DNA from: Sphingobacteriales bacterium
GTDB lineage: Bacteria; Bacteroidota; Bacteroidia; Chitinophagales; CAIOSU01
DNA length: 64,000 nt
NCBI GenBank assembly: GCA_027483645.1
Contig: JAIXUD010000009.1
Coordinates: forward strand, 490,814-554,813
Reading direction: 5' to 3'
The position numbers and the translations under genes were made by a program. Within the stretch, counting starts at the first letter, position 1. The number at the start of each line of letters is the position of its first letter. The notes below the pieces were generated by a model. That model was not told where the DNA came from, ran no database searches, and saw nothing but the letters and a program-made list of their open reading frames with translations. Positions 1-8,299 of the stretch are shown here, piece after piece.

Positions 1-191
1 TTATAGAGGCAATAAGAACTTATGGGCTGAAGCTTATAGCAGAAACTGAATCGGACCATCCAATAAAATAAACTAATCAGCTAGGATTGGCGAGCTGCGA
101 CAAATAGCCTCTTATACCCTACGGTGATGATAAGGCATGATGGCGTTTCTTAGGCGATGAGGCTTAAGGCAGCGGAGGAACCATCGACCAT

Positions 192-1139
192 TCAATTGGA
201 GCTAACCTTACCTACCCCTTTCTTAGTTTGTTTTACTTTTTTTATGCTGCCGTCGGGTTCATAGTAAAGTTTATCTACGCATACCGAGCGGCGGTACCAG
301 CGTTTCAATAGCCCCAAGCGCATCGCCCACGGATGCTTTTTGAAAAACAATGCGGAATTGTGATAGAAGATATACCACTCCTCGTGGTACTGTACTATGC
401 TGTGGTGGTTGTTGCCGCTGCTCACCTTGCCCAGCATCACGCCTTGATACTGGAACGGGCCATAGGGGCTATCACTGGTAGCATACAATATTTTTCGGTT
501 GCCTGAGTAGCTCAGGTAGTATTTGCCGTTATATTTATGTATCCAAGCGGCTTCAAAAAAATCCTTGGCACCGTCAATTATCCGCACAGTATCGCTAAAC
601 GAAACCATGTCGTCGTTCAGTTTTACAATGTTCACATGGTTTTGCCCGAAGACAAGATAGGGGGTGCCATCATCATCCATAAATATGGTCGGGTCAATGA
701 GGCCGTTGGTAGCCACTACCCCCGGTGTTTCGCGGCTAATGAGGGGCTTGCCCAACGCGTCGGTAAAGGGGCCCGTGGGCTTATCGGCAACTGCCACGCC
801 TATATAGTCCTTATCCGTAGGGAAGTAGAAGTAGTACTTGCCGTTGTGGTATTGGCAATCGGGTGCCCATGCCCATTTGGTGGCCCAAGTAATACTATCC
901 AAGCAGAGTGCCACGCCATGATCGGTCCAGTTCACCATATCGGTAGTGCTCAGCACATGCCAATCATCCATAGTAAACCATCGCGCGTCATCCCTGTCGT
1001 GCGAGGGATATATGTAAAGTGTATCCTTAAAAACATGTGCCGATGGGTCGGCAGTGTAGATGTGGGTAACAATAGGGTTTTGGCCAAAGCAATATAGCGG
1101 CAGCAGAAAGTAGATAATTATAATAACAATGCCTTTCAT
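192..1139 (-). CDS. Secreted glycoside hydrolase, GH43-like five-bladed propeller
   Basis: Probable secreted glycosidase acting on arabinose- or xylose-containing polysaccharide. The N-terminus is a hydrophobic signal peptide ending near CFGQ. The three acidic residues of the GH43 fold are recognisable (numbered from a TTG codon three residues upstream): a general-base Asp in TADPSAHVF (about residue 34), an Asp in LIDPTIF (about 152) and the acid Glu in FFEAAW (about 199). Length (about 315) fits a single-domain GH43. I chose the ATG at 1139; the TTG at 1148 is possible but leaves the signal peptide less compact. No SusC/SusD pair is adjacent, so it is not in an obvious polysaccharide utilisation locus. 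Substrate is not deducible from sequence alone. Confidence 0.82.
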   Translation of the reverse strand: MKGIVIIIIYFLLPLYCFGQNPIVTHIYTADPSAHVFKDTLYIYPSHDRDDARWFTMDDWHVLSTTDMVNWTDHGVALCLDSITWATKWAWAPDCQYHNGKYYFYFPTDKDYIGVAVADKPTGPFTDALGKPLISRETPGVVATNGLIDPTIFMDDDGTPYLVFGQNHVNIVKLNDDMVSFSDTVRIIDGAKDFFEAAWIHKYNGKYYLSYSGNRKILYATSDSPYGPFQYQGVMLGKVSSGNNHHSIVQYHEEWYIFYHNSALFFKKHPWAMRLGLLKRWYRRSVCVDKLYYEPDGSIKKVKQTKKGVGKVSSN

Positions 1140-1211
1140 TGCCAGCAATGGTTAAATAAAAATGGGCAAACAACTAACCAATCAACCGATTAACTAATAA
1201 CCAATTAACAG

Positions 1212-2396
1212 TTAAACAGCTTGCCCACGCGCTTTCAGAAACTGGCGCTTGTACTGCTTATCGTCCACTATCATTTTGCTGATGATTTCGTGCATTACTT
1301 CGGTGGTGCCGGCGCCGATGGTCATCAAGCGGGTATCGCGCCAGGCACGGGCAAGGCCGTAGTCTTCATGGTAGCCCCAGCCGCCATGTATCTGTATGGC
1401 ATCGTGTATTACTTTTAGGCTCTCTTCGCTCACGAAGGCTTTGGCCATGGTGATGGTTTGGATGGCCTCGGGGCCTTTCTCCAAGAACTCCTCCACCGCA
1501 CGGAAGGCAAACGAGCGGCAAGCCTCAACGGTTATGGCCATTTGTGCCATTTTGTGGCGCAACACTTGGAATTTGCCAATCTGGCGGCCAAATGCTTCAC
1601 GCTCTTTGCTGTACTGTATCGCTTTGCCCAGCGCCCATTCGGCGGCATAAGTGCCCATTACGGCAGCTATTAAGCGCTCCTCTTGTATGTTGTTCATTAG
1701 GTAGTAGAACCCAAAGTCTTTCTCGCCTAACAGATTTTCTTTAGGAACTACACAATTTTCAAAATACAACTGCCCAGTATCGCTAGTATGCATACCAAGC
1801 TTGTTATGCACCGGCACTGCCGAAAAGCCTGGGGTGTTGGTATCAAAAATCAGCAGGCTTAGGTTGTGGCCAGGGCCAGTGCGGGTTACCAATACTATAA
1901 AGTCGGCCATGGTGCCGTTGGTAATCCACATTTTAGAGCCATTTACCACAAAATGGTCGCCCATATCATCGGCTTTGGTAATGATGCCACCCACGTCGCT
2001 ACCGGCACCTGGCTCGGTAATGCCTAGTGCGGCTACTTTCTTGCCTTCTAGTGCAGGGCGTAGGTATTTTTCTTTCTGTTCCGGTGTGCCGATGGCATTA
2101 ATAAGGGGCAAGGGCAAATAGGTGTGTGCGTACAACGACATGGCTAAACCGCCCAAGTTAGTGTAAGCCAGCTCAGATGCTATTACTACCGCGGCCCACA
2201 AATCCAATCCGCTGCCGCCCACTTCGGTGGGGAAACTTACCCCAAAAAAGCCTTGCTCGCCCATCTTCTCAAATACATGGCGCGGGCAGTGGTGGTTTTT
2301 CTCCCACTCCTCAGCGTAAGGCAACATTTCCACTTCAACAAACTTACGGAACGACTGGCGGAGCAGCTCATGCTCCTCGGTAAACGGATTGGTCAT
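1212..2396 (-). CDS. Acyl-CoA dehydrogenase (long-chain/isovaleryl type)
   Basis: FAD-dependent dehydrogenase that introduces the alpha-beta double bond into an acyl-CoA and passes electrons to ETF. At 394 residues it has the full family length. Visible motifs are ITEPGAGSDVGG and WITNG (FAD/substrate region), REAFGRQIGKFQ, and IHGGWGYHEDYGLARAWRDTR near the C-terminus. The usual YEGT catalytic Glu is replaced by GAGT (IGAGTTEVM), whereas an ERL motif (QEERLI, about residue 240) sits on the helix that carries the base in isovaleryl- and long-chain enzymes. This suggests that subclass rather than short/medium-chain enzymes. It is separated from the GH43 gene by about 70 bases of AT-rich spacer. 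The exact acyl chain is inference. Confidence 0.92.
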   Translation of the reverse strand: MTNPFTEEHELLRQSFRKFVEVEMLPYAEEWEKNHHCPRHVFEKMGEQGFFGVSFPTEVGGSGLDLWAAVVIASELAYTNLGGLAMSLYAHTYLPLPLINAIGTPEQKEKYLRPALEGKKVAALGITEPGAGSDVGGIITKADDMGDHFVVNGSKMWITNGTMADFIVLVTRTGPGHNLSLLIFDTNTPGFSAVPVHNKLGMHTSDTGQLYFENCVVPKENLLGEKDFGFYYLMNNIQEERLIAAVMGTYAAEWALGKAIQYSKEREAFGRQIGKFQVLRHKMAQMAITVEACRSFAFRAVEEFLEKGPEAIQTITMAKAFVSEESLKVIHDAIQIHGGWGYHEDYGLARAWRDTRLMTIGAGTTEVMHEIISKMIVDDKQYKRQFLKARGQAV

Positions 2397-2534
2397 TTGG
2401 AATCTCTTTTATCTAGGTAAGTAACTAAGCATGAAGTTAACTATTCATAGTCAATAATAAAATAGCAACCTTTGGTACCGAAACATTTACTATTTTTAAG
2501 AGTGATATATTTCTGCCAAGTAAAAACCATAGTA

Positions 2535-4025
2535 ATGAGATTTTGTGCCATTGCCCTTTTCGGCCTTATTACCCTAACTACTTACGCCCAACAGCGGGGC
2601 GACATATTGAGCTACACCTTGGTGCAAACCCTTACTGCCGATAGCTTTGATGCCGAAGTGGAGGCATATACGGGTTTCCCCGGCGAGGTGCTGGGTTTGG
2701 AATATGACTTTAATGTTTACGAAGTACAGTACTACACTTTAGATTACCGGCCGGATAGCCTAACCATTGCTACAGGCTTGGTTACCTTACCAATTGCTTA
2801 CCCATGCGCATCGGGTATTTTCACCTTTGGGCATGGCTTCTGCCTGAAAGACCAAGATGCACCCTCCAACCCAAGCAGCATTTATGGTATGATTATCAAA
2901 GGCGTAGCAAGTAATGGCTTTGTAGGGGTAGCACCTGATTATATACATCTAGGTTCCAACGCATCGCCAGGTTTTCAGGCATTTATGAATGCTAAAACTG
3001 AGGCAACCTCGACGATAGATTTGATAAGGGCTGCTAAGACTATCTGCCAAAATGAGGGGGTAAGCTTTACCGATCAGCTTTTCCTCACGGGCTATTCGCA
3101 GGGCGGGCACTCTTCTTTTGCCACCGCTAGAGAAATACAACTGTACCATGCCGGCGAGTTTACTGTTACCGCAGTTTGCCCCGGTGGCGGCACCTTTGAT
3201 CTTGCCGGGGTTGCTGCAGACAGCCTTCTATCAAACACCCGAAAAACACCCGAGCCCCACGCAATGTGCATGATAGTGCGCTCGTACAGCGAGGTATATC
3301 GCGATAGCCTATTTAATCTGGGCCTACCCAACGACCCAGTGCTGGCATTTGACTCCATTTTTAAATCCCCGTACGATTCACTGCTTTTGAAAATATTGGA
3401 TAGAAACGACCCTTTTGCTGCTGTCAACTTACTTGATTCTATACCCATAAGGATGGTAACGGATACTTTCCGCAACCAACTTCAAAACGACCCTAACCAT
3501 TATTTCCGCACCTTACTGAGCTACAACAGCCTGTATGACTGGACCCCGCAAATGCCCGTAAACTTTGTGCACAGCCCAGTGGATATTGAAAACCCCATGA
3601 GCAACGTACAGCGAGTAATGCAACTGTTTGAGGATAGCGGCGCTACCGATATACAGCTATCCATCATCCCTGGTAACCTTTCACATGTGTCGGCGGGCCT
3701 ACCGTATGTATTGTTTGCCATAGAGTATATGCGAACTAAACGGGTAGATTGCCTTACCGGAATTGAACAGACCGATGCGCTGGCCCTTGATTGGGAAGTA
3801 TACCCCAACCCTGCGGCAAATGAGCTAAACATCCGTTGGCAAAAAACAGCCTTATCGGTTGAGGTTAATCTATACACTGCATCAGGAGAAGTGATTGCAA
3901 ATACCATTGCTCCAAACACAGTGCAGGCTAAAACTATACCATTAACAGCATTGCCAGCGGGCAACTACGTGGTGGAAGTAAAGGCAGGAGCAAACAGCTA
4001 TTATAAGGTAGTGGTAAAACTATAA
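2535..4025 (+). CDS. T9SS-sorted secreted alpha/beta hydrolase (lipase-like)
   Basis: Secreted hydrolase. I start it at the ATG at 2535 because it opens directly into a signal peptide (MRFCAIALFGLITLTTYAQ); an ATG 63 bases upstream would put 21 extra residues in front. The core contains the serine-hydrolase nucleophile elbow GYSQGGHS, preceded by an oxyanion-region segment (FGHGFCLKD) and followed by late Asp and His candidates (VHSPVDIENP, NLSHVSAG), resembling secretory lipases/esterases. The last about 75 residues form a type A T9SS sorting domain (YPNPAANELNI ... LPAGNYVVEVK ... YYKVVVKL), so it is exported through the T9SS and anchored or released at the surface. The 3' end overlaps the convergent sulfotransferase gene by 6 bases. 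The substrate is unknown. Confidence 0.85.
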   Translation: MRFCAIALFGLITLTTYAQQRGDILSYTLVQTLTADSFDAEVEAYTGFPGEVLGLEYDFNVYEVQYYTLDYRPDSLTIATGLVTLPIAYPCASGIFTFGHGFCLKDQDAPSNPSSIYGMIIKGVASNGFVGVAPDYIHLGSNASPGFQAFMNAKTEATSTIDLIRAAKTICQNEGVSFTDQLFLTGYSQGGHSSFATAREIQLYHAGEFTVTAVCPGGGTFDLAGVAADSLLSNTRKTPEPHAMCMIVRSYSEVYRDSLFNLGLPNDPVLAFDSIFKSPYDSLLLKILDRNDPFAAVNLLDSIPIRMVTDTFRNQLQNDPNHYFRTLLSYNSLYDWTPQMPVNFVHSPVDIENPMSNVQRVMQLFEDSGATDIQLSIIPGNLSHVSAGLPYVLFAIEYMRTKRVDCLTGIEQTDALALDWEVYPNPAANELNIRWQKTALSVEVNLYTASGEVIANTIAPNTVQAKTIPLTALPAGNYVVEVKAGANSYYKVVVKL

Positions 4026-5162
4026 CGTCACTTTAGCAACCACTTCAATATCTTCGGGCACGAGGTATTGGTATTGGTCCATCGCAAATTGCAGGTGGCT
4101 CATTACCTTTTCTATCTTCTCTTCCGAAATTTGATGTTTGTTTACCGCAAAGCGCTTTTGCGAATCGATGTATTTGGCGAAGCGTTCTTTACTTTGCTCA
4201 AAGTTTGGTAAGCCAAGCTGGGCATATATTTGCTCCATGTTTCGCAGCGGCTGGTCTTCAAAGTCTTCGTACCGTATCTCAATTAAATTGCCCGCCGGTA
4301 TCAAAGCCTTTTCCTCCTCAAACTTATGCATCATCCGCTTATATACATATAGTATATTGTCTTCCATCTCTAGGTCGCTTATCTTTTGGAAACGAAGCGG
4401 CGGAATGGTTTTGGTAAAGAAGTTGAAAGTAGAAAGGAATACCGTAACAGGGTTGCGGTGTATATGCACAAATTTGGCATTTGGGAATAGCTCTAGCAAT
4501 AGCTTTATGCGCCCGGTGTGTGGTGGGTTTTTAGAAAGGAATCGGGTTGAGGGCTGTTGGTTGAGCAACGTTTTCTTTACAAACAGCTTATAGTCGTTTT
4601 TCCAACAGGCACGTTCGGCATCTGTAAGGCCTTCTTGGCAAATAGCCTTATCGCAATATTGGCGGGTATGCTTGGGGAAGTACCAGAAATTGTAAAACGA
4701 ATTTGGGTTAATGTTACCCAAAGCAAACTCCTCTTCTTGAGGAAAATCGGCATTGAGCGCTACTCCATCGGCTGGGCGTTTTGCTGGCATTTTTGCGTTC
4801 ATTAAGGAACGAAAAAGCCAGCGGCTGCTGAGCAACTGGTTAGGGAAAACGCTTTGGTATGTGGTTACATAAGCCATATCCAAATCTTGGCTCATTAAGT
4901 TGTGCAAGTAGGTAGTACCGCTGCGCCAGTGGCCAAGTATAAAAACCGGTTCGTTGGTTATCTCGGTGTCGCGCACGGCTTTGCCGTACTTCCAGTTCTC
5001 TACCCACCTAAACGGCTCGGCCATTATGGAAACCCCCATAGCCTTTATAAACCGCCAGCGGTACCCCTCATCAACCTTTACATGCTTTGTTATCTCTAGG
5101 AAATTGGGGAAAGCACTACCAGAGATAGTGGAAACCGCAACATCAAACTTCTTTACTGCCAT
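4020..5162 (-). CDS. Sulfotransferase family protein
   Basis: Likely transfers sulfate from PAPS to a small-molecule, lipid or glycan acceptor in the cytoplasm. The 5'-phosphosulfate loop is GHWRSGTTYLH (residues about 77-87) and the 3'-phosphate-binding motif is FVHIHRNPVTVFLST (about residues 230-245), both typical of the Sulfotransfer_3-like group. It has no signal peptide or membrane segment; 380 residues is the normal length. It is a single gene converging on the lipase-like gene with a 6-base overlap and no intervening terminator. The acceptor cannot be told; sulfonolipids are known in Bacteroidota but nothing here ties this gene to them. Confidence 0.85.
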   Translation of the reverse strand: MAVKKFDVAVSTISGSAFPNFLEITKHVKVDEGYRWRFIKAMGVSIMAEPFRWVENWKYGKAVRDTEITNEPVFILGHWRSGTTYLHNLMSQDLDMAYVTTYQSVFPNQLLSSRWLFRSLMNAKMPAKRPADGVALNADFPQEEEFALGNINPNSFYNFWYFPKHTRQYCDKAICQEGLTDAERACWKNDYKLFVKKTLLNQQPSTRFLSKNPPHTGRIKLLLELFPNAKFVHIHRNPVTVFLSTFNFFTKTIPPLRFQKISDLEMEDNILYVYKRMMHKFEEEKALIPAGNLIEIRYEDFEDQPLRNMEQIYAQLGLPNFEQSKERFAKYIDSQKRFAVNKHQISEEKIEKVMSHLQFAMDQYQYLVPEDIEVVAKVTL

Positions 5163-5312
5163 TAGTATTCAATCTACAGGGTGCGAAATTACGGATAACA
5201 GCCGAATTTGATAATGTGCCAGTTAAGTAAATATTTGGGTTTCCGAGAAGTAGCCTGTTGTCACAATTTTGTCATAAAAAATAATTTGGCAGTTTCCGAA
5301 ACTATCGTGCTA

Positions 5313-5320
5313 TAACTTTG
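5313..5320 (+). promoter_or_regulatory. Possible -7 promoter element (TAACTTTG)
   Basis: TAACTTTG matches the Bacteroidota -7 consensus TAnnTTTG and lies 25 bases before the GTG of the 7-TM gene. A TTTG at 5285-5288 is the only -33 candidate, at a spacing of 24, which is longer than usual. Confidence 0.4.
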
Positions 5321-5345
5321 TCAATTATACTAAAAGCTTCATAGC

Positions 5346-6089
5346 GTGCAACAGCTTATTCACTACATCCCCATTGCCTCTACTATTGTTTCTTTTGCTT
5401 TTACTTTCATACTCTTCCGCCATTGGTGGAGCCGTAAAAGCAGCCTATACCTATTTTGGTGGATGTTTGGCGTACTGGTTTATGGCCTAGGCACTATGGC
5501 CGAAAGCATTAACACTCTTTTTGGCTGGGGCGAAGCAAACTTTAAATTTTGGTTTATTGTAGGTGCCCTTATGGGCGGTGCCCCGTTGGCACAAGGCACT
5601 GTGTATTTGCTCGCAAACCGCAAGGTGGCGCACCTACTTACGGTACTGCTAGTGGCAGCTACCGCGGCAGCTTCTTATTATGTTATCCTCTCCCCAATAA
5701 ACTGGGATGTGGTTACACATCGCCTAACTGGCGATGCTTTGGTTTATAAAGACTTCATCCGTAGCAACTTTTCTCGCAACCTAAACCTATATGCGGTGGT
5801 TTTCCTTATTGGCGGCGCCATGTACTCTGCAGTTAAGTATAGTAGTAGCAATGAAGGGTATGCCCGTATGTTGGGCAACATTTATATCGCCATTGGCGCC
5901 ATTTTGCCAGGCTTTGGTGGGTATATGACGCGGCTAGGCCATGTGGAGGTATTGTATGTTACCGAGCTTATTGGTATTCTGTTTATAGTATGGGGCTACT
6001 ATACCATTAAAAACGACCGCGGCCCAAGTATGCACAAAGCGCAAGCCGAGGCCGAGGCCCTTGCGCTGGCAAATAAGCAGCCAAGCTAA
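5346..6089 (+). CDS. Seven-TM integral membrane protein, unknown function
   Basis: I do not recognise the family. The 247 residues contain about seven hydrophobic helices with short loops (first helix IPIASTIVSFAFTFILF; last ELIGILFIVWGYYTI) and a short charged cytoplasmic tail ending in an Ala/Glu-rich stretch. There is no enzymatic motif. The start is GTG at 5346; the next in-frame ATG lies inside the second helix, so GTG is preferred. A promoter-like TAACTTTG lies just upstream. The stop overlaps the convergent WbqC-like gene by 4 bases. It could be a sensor-like membrane domain standing alone, but that is speculation. Confidence 0.7.
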   Translation: MQQLIHYIPIASTIVSFAFTFILFRHWWSRKSSLYLFWWMFGVLVYGLGTMAESINTLFGWGEANFKFWFIVGALMGGAPLAQGTVYLLANRKVAHLLTVLLVAATAAASYYVILSPINWDVVTHRLTGDALVYKDFIRSNFSRNLNLYAVVFLIGGAMYSAVKYSSSNEGYARMLGNIYIAIGAILPGFGGYMTRLGHVEVLYVTELIGILFIVWGYYTIKNDRGPSMHKAQAEAEALALANKQPS

Positions 6090-6727
6090 AGTTTGCCCAT
6101 CTGCTTAAGGACGTTGCCAGCATTAGGCCCTTCGTTGAAAAGCAAATCCCAAGCAGAAAGGTTTGGTAAAAACCCGTGCCGATCTTGAAACACTTGGTAG
6201 TACGGTACATTTCGCACTAGCTCGGCGGCTTTGTTCTTTTCTGTGTTGGGGTGTAGTTGGCCACGCACATCCAGCCAATCTGGTGGGGCAGGGTTATAAT
6301 AGTCCTCCGTAAGGTTTACTTCGGGCTTTATGCCTAGCAGCCGCCAAGTGGTTTGCATCACCTTTATATTAAACCCAAACAGCAGCTCGCCCGGTGCTTG
6401 GTACAGTGGCTTTAGCTCATGCTCATAAAACTCAAAGTATGGCGAGCGCCCGTAGGCTGCCACTATGGCGCTCCAGTGCAGTTTGGGCCAGGGCTGTGCA
6501 TAGCTCATCCGCACCTCCCCTATAGGGCAGCGCAGCCCCCTACCCTCTTCTATAGGTATGGTAAGGCGCTCCAAACCATTGGGGCCCGCAATGTGCGCGC
6601 GGTTTCTATAAGTTGCTTTTTGGAAGTTTTCGCACACCTCTATATATATAGGTGTATGCGCCTGCACCAGCGCGTGGAAACTGAGGGGGCCTATATAAGG
6701 CAATTCGGTAAGTAAGGGGGTGCTCAT
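6086..6727 (-). CDS. WbqC-like family protein
   Basis: Cytoplasmic protein of the WbqC-like family, often found with polysaccharide or O-antigen genes; the biochemical role is not settled. Hallmarks are the N-terminal LPYIGPLSFHALVQAH segment, a central KATYRNRAHIAGPNG motif, and the C-terminal YYQVFQDRHGFLPNLSAWDLLFNEGPNA. I start at 6727 (MSTPLLTELPYIG); an ATG at 6748 is possible and would overlap the stop of the upstream Lrp gene by 8 bases. It is probably co-transcribed with that regulator. Complete, about 213 residues. Confidence 0.8.
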   Translation of the reverse strand: MSTPLLTELPYIGPLSFHALVQAHTPIYIEVCENFQKATYRNRAHIAGPNGLERLTIPIEEGRGLRCPIGEVRMSYAQPWPKLHWSAIVAAYGRSPYFEFYEHELKPLYQAPGELLFGFNIKVMQTTWRLLGIKPEVNLTEDYYNPAPPDWLDVRGQLHPNTEKNKAAELVRNVPYYQVFQDRHGFLPNLSAWDLLFNEGPNAGNVLKQMGKL

Positions 6728-6740
6728 GCTGGTGCAAAGT

Positions 6741-7220
6741 TCAATCATTCTGCTTTAACAACAGCAATGGCCGGTTGATGCTCTCCTCTAACGATATGAG
6801 CGTCTCCGTGCGGTTGATGCCCTCAATGTATTGCAGCTTGTCGTGCAGTACCTGTTTCAAGTGGTTGGTATCGCGGCACAGCATTTTTACGAACATGCTG
6901 TAGGTACCCGTGGTATAGTTGCAGCCTACCACTTCGGGTATATCCTTCAGGGCAAGCACCACGCTATCGTACATGCTGCTTTTATTGAGGAATATGCCGA
7001 TGAAGGCAGTAAGCCCATAGCCCAATCGCTCGGGGTCAATATTTACTTGGCTACCTTTTATAATGCCTAGGTCCATCAGTTTTTTTACACGCACATGCAC
7101 GGTGCCGCCCGAAACGAACACTTTCTTGGCGATTTCCGTATACGGCATCTGTGCATCGTTCATTAATATAGAGAGTATCTCCATATCAAGCTTATCAATT
7201 TCCAAATTTAGCGCCACCAT
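6741..7220 (-). CDS. Lrp/AsnC family transcriptional regulator
   Basis: DNA-binding regulator of amino-acid-related genes. The N-terminal winged helix-turn-helix is visible (LDMEILSILMNDAQMPYTEIAKKVFVSGGTVHVRVKKL, residues about 12-50), followed by the RAM/AsnC ligand-binding domain (GYGLTAFIGIFL through IEGINRTETLISLEES). At 159 residues it has standard length. It runs directly into the WbqC-like gene, suggesting co-transcription. About 85 bases upstream, on the opposite strand, begins the promoter of the tRNA-like RNA unit, so a divergent regulatory region is shared. Effector amino acid unknown. Confidence 0.92.
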   Translation of the reverse strand: MVALNLEIDKLDMEILSILMNDAQMPYTEIAKKVFVSGGTVHVRVKKLMDLGIIKGSQVNIDPERLGYGLTAFIGIFLNKSSMYDSVVLALKDIPEVVGCNYTTGTYSMFVKMLCRDTNHLKQVLHDKLQYIEGINRTETLISLEESINRPLLLLKQND

Positions 7221-7303
7221 AGCAGTTTGATTTTATCATTATCATTACAAAATAGCCATTTTAATAAAACTTTTGTAAACTTAATTAAAATAGCAACAAA
7301 ATA

Positions 7304-7334
7304 TTGCAACGAAAGGTATAAAGTAGTAAATTTG
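7304..7334 (+). promoter_or_regulatory. Promoter of the tRNA-like RNA unit
   Basis: TTG at 7304-7306, a 20-base spacer, then TAAATTTG at 7327-7334: an exact fit to the Bacteroidota -33/-7 pattern. The predicted start of transcription is close to 7341, where the inverted repeat begins. Confidence 0.6.
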
Positions 7335-7340
7335 TCATCA

Positions 7341-7417
7341 GTTAGTTAATCGGTTTATCTGTTGATCAGTTAATCACGTAAAAATTACCAATCAACTGAT
7401 AAACCAATCAACTAAAT
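7341..7417. repeat. Imperfect inverted repeat built of iterated words
   Basis: The left arm (7341-7369) reads TTAGTTAATCGGTTTATC... and the right arm (about 7388-7417) is its reverse complement with about five mismatches in 29 positions. Each arm is itself an iteration of GTT(A/G)AT(C/T)-type words. It lies between the promoter and the tRNA-like RNA, so it would form the 5' stem of that transcript. The same word family (AACCAATCAAC) recurs near 1160-1205 and 28910-28930. Confidence 0.65.
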
Positions 7418-7424
7418 ACAATAT

Positions 7425-7552
7425 TGTTGGGTGATGAAACAGGCAGACGTGCCCTCCCGTCCCGAGGGTGAGGAGCTTGGGACAAATCCCTGGAGCGCTC
7501 AAGCGCAACGGAGACTAACCACCTCTTGAAGGTTCGAATCCTTCCCCAACAG
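7425..7552 (+). ncRNA. tRNA-like RNA with aberrant anticodon and very long variable region
   Basis: The ends fold like a tRNA. A 7-bp acceptor stem pairs TGTTGGG (7425-7431) perfectly with CCCAACA (7545-7551), and the T arm is GAAGG-TTCGAAT-CCTTC, with a consensus T loop. The D arm (ATG-AAACAGGCAGA-CGT) closely resembles that of class II tRNA-Leu. The middle does not fit: the would-be anticodon arm is CCCTC-CCGTCCC-GAGGG with C instead of U at position 33 and GTC in the anticodon position. The variable region is about 59 nt and holds two small hairpins (GGGA-CAAA-TCCC and GCGC-TCAA-GCGC). It has its own promoter and terminator. It may be a specialised tRNA-like RNA or a decayed tRNA-Leu; it is not tmRNA, SRP RNA or an obvious tRNA-Sec. 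Confidence 0.55.
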
Positions 7553-7573
7553 CATAGCGGGTTTCATTAATGG

Positions 7574-7610
7574 CAGAATGCCTGGCTTCATAGCTGGGCA
7601 TTCTGTTTTT
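7574..7610 (+). terminator. Intrinsic terminator after the tRNA-like RNA
   Basis: A 9-bp stem CAGAATGCC / GGCATTCTG (7574-7582 with 7597-7605) is followed by TTTTT. The interior can extend with GCT/AGC around a TCAT loop. Confidence 0.8.
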
Positions 7611-8299
7611 ATGGTTTTCCTAAGCAATCCATCAGCTTTTACCGCCAGTTTTGCGAACTTTCAATAAATACTTAAACTATTGAAAACATTAAGAAGCAAT
7701 ACTTTATGCCGATAACCTACCCCTTTCCCAAAAAAAACATGGCATCCATAAATATTTTTTTGCCACTTTTATGAACCTCGCCCATGGGTAAAATGCTGCA
7801 ACAGCATACTTCATTGCTATATTTTAACATACTACACAACCTTACCCTTTGGCTAATAGATAAAAAAGGGTTGACAACTTGTAGGAATATACCTAATTTA
7901 ATTGCGGATTGAAACCTGAATTCTTTAATTGCCTACGATGTTGCCCGTCCCTGCGGCTTTAAGCTAGGGTTAAGCAAGCAACATTTAATTGCAAATAATG
8001 AGATGGTGGGTTGATAATTCGGATTTGAAGATAAATATTGTGTATTAAAGTGGCCAAACGGCAACAATTATCTTTTTATAGCGTAACAGCAGCAAAAAAG
8101 GTAATTTAACCAAATTTCGAGTGTTCACTTTTACGCACAACTTATCCACAAATTACATTATTTTGGACACAGCCCTTGACAATTTGCATTTAAGTTTATA
8201 AATTGAGCCTTATTATTAAATTACCTGCATTCTGATTACCAACAACTTGAACAAAAGGAACCAAAAAGTTGAGAATACAGGTGCCACAAAACAATTATT
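7611..8299. other. Gene-free AT-rich region upstream of the giant adhesin
   Basis: About 690 bases without a convincing reading frame. It presumably carries the adhesin promoter and 5' leader, but I find no clean TTG-N20-TAnnTTTG pair. A single perfect DnaA box (TTATCCACA) is at 8152-8160; no second box or dnaA-associated gene is visible. Confidence 0.6.

Noticed and set aside
192-1139. GH43 gene as part of a polysaccharide utilisation locus
   Set aside because: No SusC/SusD pair or regulator within reach; the TonB receptor in the window is 57 kb away and lacks a SusD partner.
7425-7552. Interpretation as tmRNA, SRP RNA or tRNA-Sec
   Set aside because: Too short and no tag ORF for tmRNA, no GGTCAGG...GGAAG core of SRP RNA, and no TCA anticodon loop or 8-bp acceptor of tRNA-Sec.
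8152-8160. Perfect DnaA box in a long AT-rich gene-free region
   Set aside because: Only one box, and no dnaA, dnaN, rpmH or cluster of boxes nearby, so there is no support for a replication origin.
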